64,000 bases of DNA, taken from Oscillospiraceae bacterium. Its GTDB lineage: Bacteria; Bacillota; Clostridia; Oscillospirales; Oscillospiraceae. Below, piece by piece: positions 6,743 to 13,233 of this stretch (position 1 is its first letter; every line of letters starts with the position of its first letter). The stretch lies in assembly GCA_017508045.1 (NCBI GenBank), contig JAFVZT010000031.1, forward strand, positions 100,157 through 164,156. Direction: 5' to 3'. Both the position numbers and the translations under genes were made by a program. The notes under the pieces are model-generated. The model did no database searches. It saw only the letters and a program-made list of their open reading frames with translations, and was not told the origin of the DNA.

Positions 6743-7666
6743 TTATCCCTCCTGATTCAGATACGCCAGGACTGCGACGCCCATTGCATTATCTGTGGAA
6801 TATTGAGGTTGTGCAAATATTGGTTGGAAATCAGATAGTTCCTCGCGAAGCATAGCATTGGACGCTACTCCACCGGAAAATACAACCGGCAATCCGGGAT
6901 AAACCTTTTGCGCATTTTTAGTTGCCTTCCGAACAGCATAACAGATGCACCTAAGGGCATAGGCAGCCGTTTCTGTAACGTTGCCGGTTGCATTATAGAA
7001 ATTCTGTACCTTATTTTGCACACCGGATAATGAAAAATCAGCACAATCGCATTTTACGCAAAAAACATCCCGCATATTTGCATTTGTACTTAATTTATCT
7101 AAATGCTTTCCGGAGGGAAACGGCAGCGATAACAATTGACCGGTTCTGTCAATCAACTGACCGGCGGAAATATCCGTAGTGCCGCCAATTCTGGTACACG
7201 AAACTGTATTATCCTTCGGTTCAACCAATAAAAGCTCCGTCGTACCACCGGATAAATGCCACGCTAAATGCGGTGTGTTCAGTAAATCCAGTCGACCGAC
7301 ACTCCACAGTGATGCCGCTATATGGCCTTGCTGATGTGAACATTCCACAAGAGGCACACGAAGGGCATCTGCAAGGAGTTTTGCGTGGGTGTATCCAACC
7401 ATAAAACAAGGCATATAGCTGCCGCTAACAGCCCTGGGACGGGTGCTGACACCAACCGCGGTGACAGTGATTGCTTGTATATCGCAAAATAGCCTGTCGG
7501 AAAGCTCCGGCAGGCTTTTAATATGCTGAAAGACGGCATCACTTTGTCTTAAACCCAATTCGCCTGAGCGAACAGGAAGGAGCTTGGAATGATTTATACC
7601 GCTAATACCATCAAAATACGCAATTGATGTTGTATAATTGCTGGTATCAAACCCAAGAACACTCAT
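6743..7666 (-). CDS. TsaD/Kae1-like protein (paralogue of tRNA threonylcarbamoyltransferase)
   Basis: ASKHA-fold protein of 307 aa with the Kae1/TsaD layout: VLGFDTSNYTTSIAYFD at the N-terminus, a metal-type motif SHQQGH where TsaD has HMEGH, LSGGTTELLLV, a GTTDISAGQ phosphate loop and VVFSGGVASNAML near the end. It differs from standard TsaD (about 340 aa, IESSCDET start), so it is probably the second, Clostridia-type copy that travels with nusB and xseA rather than the essential t6A enzyme. It overlaps nusB by 4 bases. Its biochemical role is unknown to me. Confidence 0.75.
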   Translation of the reverse strand: MSVLGFDTSNYTTSIAYFDGISGINHSKLLPVRSGELGLRQSDAVFQHIKSLPELSDRLFCDIQAITVTAVGVSTRPRAVSGSYMPCFMVGYTHAKLLADALRVPLVECSHQQGHIAASLWSVGRLDLLNTPHLAWHLSGGTTELLLVEPKDNTVSCTRIGGTTDISAGQLIDRTGQLLSLPFPSGKHLDKLSTNANMRDVFCVKCDCADFSLSGVQNKVQNFYNATGNVTETAAYALRCICYAVRKATKNAQKVYPGLPVVFSGGVASNAMLREELSDFQPIFAQPQYSTDNAMGVAVLAYLNQEG

Positions 7667-8121
7667 ACTTTTACCTCAGAGTCCAATCCACGTACAAAAG
7701 AACCGAGAATACCGTTTATAAATGCACCAGCATCATCACCGTCGTATAGCTTAGCAATACGAACTGCTTCAGAAACAGCCACACCGGTAGGGATATCTTC
7801 AACATAAAGTATCTCAAAAATGGCAAGTTGCATAATTGTGCGTGCCAGCCTGGAGATGCGATTAACATCCCAGTCGATAGAATATTTTTGAATATATCCG
7901 TTTAACTCATCAAGGCGATTGGAAACACCGTCAACAACAAGGTCGATATAAGCCCGTTGGACATTATTGGGACGATCTGCATAAACATGATTCTCAGCAG
8001 ATAATAAGGAATAATATTCCTTGTTCAAGCGGGTTTCAATTACCTGCTGAGGCTCTTCCTTTGTAAATTCCCGTCCATAAATTAAATGTACTGCCAGTTC
8101 TCTGGCGTTCGCTCTTGTCAT
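7663..8121 (-). CDS. nusB: Transcription antitermination factor NusB
   Basis: NusB (152 aa) is an all-helical RNA-binding protein acting with NusE/S10 at boxA sites of rRNA operons. Signature stretches are TRANARELAVHLIYG, LDELNGYIQKYSIDWDVNRISRLARTIMQLAIFEIL and the C-terminal IPTGVAVSEAVRIAKLYDGDDAGAFINGILG. The second ATG (8121) is preferred since AAGGT lies 6 bases before it and directly abuts the first ATG at 8127. It is 9 bases from asp23 in the same operon. Confidence 0.93.
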   Translation of the reverse strand: MTRANARELAVHLIYGREFTKEEPQQVIETRLNKEYYSLLSAENHVYADRPNNVQRAYIDLVVDGVSNRLDELNGYIQKYSIDWDVNRISRLARTIMQLAIFEILYVEDIPTGVAVSEAVRIAKLYDGDDAGAFINGILGSFVRGLDSEVKV

Positions 8122-8130
8122 GGCCATACC

Positions 8131-8499
8131 TTATTGACGGATAATACCGCAGACGTTAACATTCACAACGCAAACTTTGACATTGGCTGTTGATTCGACA
8201 GCAGCGGTAACAGCATTTTGAACAGACTTAGCAATCGTAACAACATTCTGTCCGTAGCCAACATTAATGTTGCAGTCAATGCTTAACGCATTATCCTGAC
8301 CGATGGTAATTTTCATACCCTTACCCCAGTTTTTCTTGCCAATCATATCAGCAATATCGGCACCGGGCTTTACGCTTAAACCGACAACACCTTCGATATC
8401 ACGAATAGCGTTTGCAACAATTGCAGCAATAACATCCTCGGAAATAAGAACATTTCCGTTCTCCTGCAGCTGCGTAACGTACTGTTTCGTATCGGCCAT
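8131..8499 (-). CDS. Asp23/Gls24 family envelope stress protein
   Basis: Asp23/Gls24 (DUF322) protein, 122 aa, of the kind found before nusB in Firmicutes (YqhY-type). It begins with a helix (GNVLISEDVIAAIVANAIRDIEGVVGLS) and ends in beta strands (NVNVCGII). Related proteins affect lipid metabolism or the envelope; the exact role here is unknown. ATG at 8499 has CAGGAGG 8 bases before it, so the longer upstream frame is rejected. First gene of a six-gene operon to ispA. Confidence 0.85.
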   Translation of the reverse strand: MADTKQYVTQLQENGNVLISEDVIAAIVANAIRDIEGVVGLSVKPGADIADMIGKKNWGKGMKITIGQDNALSIDCNINVGYGQNVVTIAKSVQNAVTAAVESTANVKVCVVNVNVCGIIRQ

Positions 8500-8549
8500 T
8501 GGAATACCTCCTGAATTTATCAACATATGTAATACGGATTCTTTTGTCT

Positions 8550-8577
8550 ATTGTACCACAAATCCTAAAAATTACAA
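8550..8577 (-). promoter_or_regulatory. Promoter of the asp23-nusB-xseAB-ispA operon
   Basis: Minus-strand TTGTAA (8577-8572) and TACAAT (8555-8550) with a 16-base spacer, about 50 bases upstream of asp23. Confidence 0.5.
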
Positions 8578-8593
8578 CTGTTTTCTATAGTTT

Positions 8594-8629
8594 TTTTAAC
8601 CCCAAAGGCATTTGCCCTTGGGGTTAAAA
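8594..8629. repeat. Long hairpin just after spoIIIAH
   Basis: Twelve-base arms TTTTAACCCCAA / TTGGGGTTAAAA with an inner GGC/GCC pairing, beginning directly after the spoIIIAH stop. Neither strand has a clear T-run after the stem (the minus strand is followed by A residues), so termination is possible but not supported by a classical tail. Confidence 0.4.
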
Positions 8630-9178
8630 TCACAAAACCTCGACCACGCGTATATCTTCCATTGTAAATTTGGACTGGGTCATAACAATATCTGCAATTA
8701 CTGCCACATCCGTTTGCTTCAAACCGTCTTTTGGAGATGCTACCGCTACGGATATTCCCTCATCACTTATGTATGCAACACAGTCGGTATATCCCTTGGC
8801 GATAATCAGGCTTTCAATTTGTGCTTCACACAGGGCGGATTGGACAAGCTCTTCCAGCTGCGCATTGGTTTGTGCATTTTTATCGCTGTCTCCATAGGCC
8901 ATAGCTTCCTGAAGTAAGCCGACAGCGCTATCCCGCGCTTCCTGTCTGGACAAGCGAACGGCGGCAAAGTAATCAATAATTGTGTTGTTTGTGTCGACCG
9001 GCAGAGTACTGCCATCGTTCATTACCAACATATCCGATGATAATATCTTACTCTCATCCAGCGTATCGGTCAGATTTGCGGTTGCCTGATCCTCAGTATA
9101 AAGCCAATTGACATAAATGCCTGCGCATACTGTCACAAGAACAGCGGCAGCAACCACATTCTTCTTCCAAGTTTTCAT
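8630..9178 (-). CDS. spoIIIAH: Stage III sporulation protein AH
   Basis: Mother-cell component of the SpoIIIA-SpoIIQ channel that spans the space between mother cell and forespore. It has 182 aa, a single N-terminal membrane segment (about 7-24) and a C-terminal ring-forming domain of YscJ type ending DIVMTQSKFTMEDIRVVEV. ATG at 9178 is chosen because the lysine-flanked membrane segment follows and the sequence before it is unrelated. Last gene of the spoIIIA operon; a 12-bp hairpin follows the stop. Confidence 0.88.
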   Translation of the reverse strand: MKTWKKNVVAAAVLVTVCAGIYVNWLYTEDQATANLTDTLDESKILSSDMLVMNDGSTLPVDTNNTIIDYFAAVRLSRQEARDSAVGLLQEAMAYGDSDKNAQTNAQLEELVQSALCEAQIESLIIAKGYTDCVAYISDEGISVAVASPKDGLKQTDVAVIADIVMTQSKFTMEDIRVVEVL

Positions 9179-9192
9179 AAAAATGCCTCCAA

Positions 9193-9696
9193 TCATTTCA
9201 TTTTCAATACAGATATTTGATTTGCGCCCAGTCCGGTAATTTTTGATACGGCATCTACAATCGCCAGCTGTACCACCGGGTTATCACCGCCCTGACACAC
9301 AATTATTGCACCCTTGTAGATGGCAGGATTTACCTGTTTGATTAATCCCGTCTCATTTCGTTGTGCGTCGGTAATAGTAACAGTGTTTGTCTTAAAGCTC
9401 TCAGCATCATTGTTGCTTGTTGCATCCTCATTGGTTTGGTAGAAGGTCTCCTCCCCTTCCGCTATTGTTAACATTACTTTTACATTACCTGCTCCCGATA
9501 CGTTGCTTAATATTTTTTCAAGGCGTTCCTCCAATGATGGCTCAGCAGCCTTTGAAGAATAATCCTGAATATTTGTGCTTGTCGCCTTTGTATCGGGCAT
9601 CAGCATCAGTACCAAGCCTATTGTTAGGATGATTATAACATACTTATATTTTTTTAAAAAAGGCTGTATTTTTTTCGTAAGCGCTTTTATCTCCAC
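9193..9696 (-). CDS. spoIIIAG: Stage III sporulation protein AG
   Basis: SpoIIIAG (167 aa) forms the large ring of the mother-cell-to-forespore channel. It has one membrane helix (about 19-34), LEERLEKILSNVSGAGNVKVMLT, and a C-terminal ring-building region ending KITGLGANQISVLKMK. The start is GTG at 9696 with AGGAG 8 bases before it, overlapping spoIIIAF by 10 bases. Confidence 0.88.
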   Translation of the reverse strand: MEIKALTKKIQPFLKKYKYVIIILTIGLVLMLMPDTKATSTNIQDYSSKAAEPSLEERLEKILSNVSGAGNVKVMLTIAEGEETFYQTNEDATSNNDAESFKTNTVTITDAQRNETGLIKQVNPAIYKGAIIVCQGGDNPVVQLAIVDAVSKITGLGANQISVLKMK

Positions 9697-10160
9697 ACTT
9701 GCTTCTCCTTTGGAATACCAAGGTCATTGGCTATTATACTTTCCAGCGTTTTCTTTGCATAAGGCGAACTATCACCGACAATCGCAACGGATACGGGAAC
9801 AAACGGCGATGTTTCCGAAACCGAAACATCAACAGAAATATCCATTTCCAACAACGACGCTTTGTCCAATATATATGCCTGCGTTTCCTGCTTTATGATA
9901 GCAACTGTTGACTGAATTGCAAATTGCTCACCATCATATACCGCAGAATTTGCATTGGTGTCGATGTCTGTGTACCAATCTGTCAGCTTGTCTATTTGTA
10001 TCCGTCCCAGCGGTGCAATCACGGTTATTGCTAAAAATATTCCTGTAAGCATCTTAATTACCGATGCACTTGTTTTGCTGTAGTTTGCAAATTTAATGGC
10101 CGCACTACACGCAATTCCGGCACAAACTACAGACAGAATATATTGTCTGATATCCTCCAT
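9687..10160 (-). CDS. spoIIIAF: Stage III sporulation protein AF
   Basis: SpoIIIAF (157 aa) has two N-terminal membrane helices (about 7-25 and 33-52) and a soluble C-terminal domain with a ring-building-like fold (VSETSPFVPVSVAIVG). ATG at 10160 adjoins the stop of spoIIIAE and has GAAGGG upstream; a longer frame would run far into spoIIIAE. Part of the eight-gene spoIIIA operon made in the mother cell. Confidence 0.87.
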   Translation of the reverse strand: MEDIRQYILSVVCAGIACSAAIKFANYSKTSASVIKMLTGIFLAITVIAPLGRIQIDKLTDWYTDIDTNANSAVYDGEQFAIQSTVAIIKQETQAYILDKASLLEMDISVDVSVSETSPFVPVSVAIVGDSSPYAKKTLESIIANDLGIPKEKQVWR

Positions 10161-11200
10161 TATGTCACGCCCTTCATAATACAAACAGTGCTGATTAAGT
10201 GAATTAAACATACCGTTCCGGTCATACCTAGAAGAAAGCCCATTACTGATGTAAAATCGTCAATTATTTTAACTTGTTTATTTGTACCGATGGTACTGCA
10301 AACAGCGCCTGAGATTTTTAAGAGAAGGTATTGCATTCCAATTTGAAGAAACGGACCGATACAAAGCGCAATAATAGCCAATAGCCCGTATACTCCAACA
10401 GCATTTTTCATAACGCCGGCACTGATTAAAATTGTTTCAGAGGCATCGGAAATTATATTGCCGATCACCGGAACAAGCCCGGATAATGCGAGCTTTGCAG
10501 CTTTTACAGAAACGGCATCAGCTGTTCCGCTAATTACACCGGTAATTCCAATATATCCGGTAAATAAATACACCGCAATCTTTAATGACCACGTCATCAA
10601 CCATTTGATAAAATCACGGATTCTTTCAATCAACTCCTCGCCGATTGCGCTGTGTACAATGCTAAGTACGATGTATATGTATACCATCGGTATAATTAGC
10701 CTCGTGATTGCTGAAGAAAGGAGAGTATTAAACAGTACAGTGCCTGTATACAATGCCGCTGACGTTGTTATTGCCCCCTCAGCTGCCATTGCAGATGTCA
10801 TTACCGGTAGCAGAAGCTTTGCATATTCACTGATTTGCTGTATTGTAGAAACGCCTAAACGGATTAATAAATTAGAAGACTGCATTAGCAATATACTTAC
10901 AGATATGGTGCCAACCAGTTCAACTGTCTGTTTTCCGGCTCCGTTAAAGCTGCTGGCAACGGATATTATAAGAACGATCCCAATCAAGGATACGCATGTT
11001 TTTATGGCCGCTGAAAAATTTGGTTGTAATTTTGCGATGGCATTTTTAATGATGTACCACAAATCTGCTGAAAATGTTGACTGTTCATCGGGCATAAGCT
11101 CCTGAGCATCGGAGGGTGCCGATGGAGCAACAAATTCCATAGCCGACACTGTTGTACTAAATAAGCATAACACACATAAAAGTATGATTACTTTTCTCAT
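10160..11200 (-). CDS. spoIIIAE: Stage III sporulation protein AE
   Basis: Large polytopic membrane protein of the spoIIIA channel, 346 aa. A signal-like N-terminus (residues 3-20) and about eight further membrane helices are visible, with motifs such as SLIGIVLIISVASSF, SGLVPVIGNIISDASETILISAGVMKNAVGVYG and FLLGMTGTVCLIHLIS. It overlaps spoIIIAD by 4 bases. Confidence 0.92.
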   Translation of the reverse strand: MRKVIILLCVLCLFSTTVSAMEFVAPSAPSDAQELMPDEQSTFSADLWYIIKNAIAKLQPNFSAAIKTCVSLIGIVLIISVASSFNGAGKQTVELVGTISVSILLMQSSNLLIRLGVSTIQQISEYAKLLLPVMTSAMAAEGAITTSAALYTGTVLFNTLLSSAITRLIIPMVYIYIVLSIVHSAIGEELIERIRDFIKWLMTWSLKIAVYLFTGYIGITGVISGTADAVSVKAAKLALSGLVPVIGNIISDASETILISAGVMKNAVGVYGLLAIIALCIGPFLQIGMQYLLLKISGAVCSTIGTNKQVKIIDDFTSVMGFLLGMTGTVCLIHLISTVCIMKGVT

Positions 11201-11592
11201 ATGGATACCAAAATTTCCTCTACAAGTTCAATTAGGTTATGAAATAGCGGCAAGGATAACCAAAGAATTACAGCTCCAGCCAGAATTTTAAGGGTTTGAC
11301 CTAATGCTGCATTTCCGGCATCCGCACATACGAGACCAATGATTTCTGACAGCAGCCCAATCCCGACAGCCTTGAGTATAATTATAAGCATTGTATCGTC
11401 AAGATTACCAATAATTTGCAAGCTGTTTATAAACGATACTACTGGCTTTAAATAGCCAATTGCTACGGCTGTCACCATGCAGCATACAGTAAGGGTTAAT
11501 AATAATGAAATATCTTTTCCTTGTTTTACTAAAACAAGATATAATACCAATGCGATTAATACACCGCCTGATGCTTTTATAAATGTGTCCAT
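11197..11592 (-). CDS. spoIIIAD: Stage III sporulation protein AD
   Basis: SpoIIIAD, 131 aa, a small protein with four predicted membrane helices and the family's conserved C-terminal half (KAVGIGLLSEIIGLVCADAGNAALGQTLKILAGAVILWLSLPL). It overlaps spoIIIAC by 1 base and spoIIIAE by 4 bases. Confidence 0.92.
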   Translation of the reverse strand: MDTFIKASGGVLIALVLYLVLVKQGKDISLLLTLTVCCMVTAVAIGYLKPVVSFINSLQIIGNLDDTMLIIILKAVGIGLLSEIIGLVCADAGNAALGQTLKILAGAVILWLSLPLFHNLIELVEEILVSI

Positions 11593-11786
11593 TAAAATTG
11601 AAATAAGGATTTAACCAATTCAAACAACTCGGATATTTTTTGTGCAACAATCATCAATACAACAATTAATGCTGCCAGCGTAGTCATAGTTGCCTGCTCT
11701 TCCCGCCCGGAACGCGACAAAACTTGATTTAAGATTGACGTAATAATTCCGATTGCAGCAATTTTAAAAATAAGGTCAATGTCCAT
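11592..11786 (-). CDS. spoIIIAC: Stage III sporulation protein AC
   Basis: SpoIIIAC, 64 aa, with two membrane helices and the family pattern DLIFKIAAIGIITSILNQVLSRSGREEQA then a C-terminal ISELFELVKSLFQ helix. It lies 1 base after spoIIIAB. Confidence 0.93.
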   Translation of the reverse strand: MDIDLIFKIAAIGIITSILNQVLSRSGREEQATMTTLAALIVVLMIVAQKISELFELVKSLFQF

Positions 11787-11787
11787 A

Positions 11788-12300
11788 TTAAATAAACAGT
11801 ATTACCAACACTGCACCTGCACAGATACCCAGTGTTTGATAGCTACGCAACTTTACCTCCTGATTTTTTGTAAAAGCGGTTAACGTTTGCTTACTTTCGA
11901 TATATATTACATCTAATTCCTTTAATTGTCCTTCCAAACCAAAATTACCCAAGGCCCTTCCCAACGATCTCATAGCAACATATGTAAGCTTTGGCAAATT
12001 TCTTGTGACCTCCAATGCGGACAGCATACAACATTCCACATCCGGTGATATTTGATTATTCAATTCATCCGCCAGAGCTGAAAATGTGTATCTTAATACG
12101 CCCGTACATTGTAAAGCCGTTTGCGCGCATAGATCAGGAAGCGGTGTAATGCGATATTGCATTTCACACTGCATATAAGCAATTGCTGAAATAAATTCAG
12201 CCAGGATTCTAGCCTCCCTGCGATGAGATGCAGCTTTAACGAAACCAATGCCGCCGCATCCAAAGATAATAAATATCCCACCAAGCAATTTAAGTGTCAT
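11788..12300 (-). CDS. spoIIIAB: Stage III sporulation protein AB
   Basis: SpoIIIAB, 170 aa, with an N-terminal membrane helix (about 3-20), a helical cytoplasmic region (ILAEFISAIAYMQCEMQYRITPLPDL) and a C-terminal membrane helix (LGICAGAVLVILFI). It resembles type II secretion GspF-like proteins, consistent with pairing to the SpoIIIAA ATPase. ATGA overlap with spoIIIAA. Confidence 0.9.
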   Translation of the reverse strand: MTLKLLGGIFIIFGCGGIGFVKAASHRREARILAEFISAIAYMQCEMQYRITPLPDLCAQTALQCTGVLRYTFSALADELNNQISPDVECCMLSALEVTRNLPKLTYVAMRSLGRALGNFGLEGQLKELDVIYIESKQTLTAFTKNQEVKLRSYQTLGICAGAVLVILFI

Positions 12301-13145
12301 ATATTCATCCTTTCAATGCACCACGACTTATCCTGATGAAGAACTACCAAATAGTCAAATAAGCCGCTTTCAACAATCGGACGATAAACAGGACGGTTTA
12401 ATAAATCATAACGACTGGATGCATGAGCAGTGGCCAGGAGCTTAACGCCGCACCATCCAACGTGCAATAATGCTGTGCAATCCTCGTGTGCTGTAATTTC
12501 ATCAACAGCAATAATATCCGGTCCCATACTCCGCAACATAAGATCTATACCATAGGCCTTTGAACAACCGCTGATGACATCCGTGTTAATTCCTATCGGA
12601 AAGCACATACTTTTGTTATATCTGGGAAATAACTCTTCCCGTTCGTCGACAACAGATATGTTTTCCCTTCCAGCGTTGGATTTTTGACGAATTACATCCC
12701 GTAATAAGGTCGTTTTTCCGCAGCCGGGTTTGCCTATTATTAATATTGATCCGTCCAAATCTTTAATTTTTCCGGCTATGCCCGGAAAATCTCTGGCTAC
12801 ACGCAAGCAAATGGAGGTGGGGACGCGAATACAGCTTATCGCCCCGTCTAAAGTTGCTGCCTCGCCGCATATTCCAAGCCGATGCCCACCCTGTGCCGTT
12901 ATATATCCGTGGGTAACAGTCGTAGCTGACCACGGTGAATATCTGGATGCAATATTGATACAAAACTGTAGATCCTCAGCCGTTACAGTTTTACTTAAGC
13001 TGATTTGCTTGTCGGATGTGACTAAAATCGGAGGTTGTCCCACCCTTAAACGCAGATTTTGTAAGGTTTCCTTTCCCTTGCTGTTTACATTTTCGCGCAT
13101 CCAAATTGGCAGTAGGTTCATAAATGCTTCCCATGCGCACATCAT
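12297..13145 (-). CDS. spoIIIAA: Stage III sporulation protein AA (secretion-type ATPase)
   Basis: Secretion-ATPase-like protein (282 aa) thought to energise the spoIIIA channel. Walker A is ILIIGKPGCGKTTLLRD at about 143-159, followed by SVVDEREELFP and a Walker B-like DIIAVDEI. Start: ATG at 13145 is 8 bases from GGGAG; ATG/GTG codons at 13151, 13154 and 13142 are also in frame. It opens the operon and is preceded by a sigma-E-like promoter and, further up, the ftsK terminator. Confidence 0.9.
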   Translation of the reverse strand: MMCAWEAFMNLLPIWMRENVNSKGKETLQNLRLRVGQPPILVTSDKQISLSKTVTAEDLQFCINIASRYSPWSATTVTHGYITAQGGHRLGICGEAATLDGAISCIRVPTSICLRVARDFPGIAGKIKDLDGSILIIGKPGCGKTTLLRDVIRQKSNAGRENISVVDEREELFPRYNKSMCFPIGINTDVISGCSKAYGIDLMLRSMGPDIIAVDEITAHEDCTALLHVGWCGVKLLATAHASSRYDLLNRPVYRPIVESGLFDYLVVLHQDKSWCIERMNI

Positions 13146-13163
13146 ATGCATCACTCCCAGTTA

Positions 13164-13191
13164 AGCCTATGCATGTCCCAAAGACTTATGC
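13164..13191 (-). promoter_or_regulatory. Possible sigma-E promoter of spoIIIA
   Basis: Minus-strand GCATAAG (13191-13185), a 13-base spacer, then CATAGGCT (13171-13164), which fits the sigma-E -10 pattern CATAnnnT. It lies between the ftsK terminator and spoIIIAA, where a mother-cell promoter is expected from Bacillus. The match is short and by eye. Confidence 0.35.
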
Positions 13192-13197
13192 AAAAAA

Positions 13198-13221
13198 AGC
13201 CGGCAGCAAACGCTGCCGGCT
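13198..13221 (-). terminator. Terminator of uppP-ftsK
   Basis: Ten-base perfect stem AGCCGGCAGC / GCTGCCGGCT with a 4-base loop, followed on the minus strand by a run of seven T. It ends transcription of ftsK. Confidence 0.85.
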
Positions 13222-13233
13222 ATAAAAATATAA

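Noticed and set aside
8594-8629. A classical terminator for spoIIIAH
   Set aside because: The stem is strong but no T-run follows it on the minus strand, so I list it only as a hairpin.
10458-11105. A 215-codon plus-strand frame opposite spoIIIAE
   Set aside because: Antisense shadow of a well-supported sporulation gene; no start signal.
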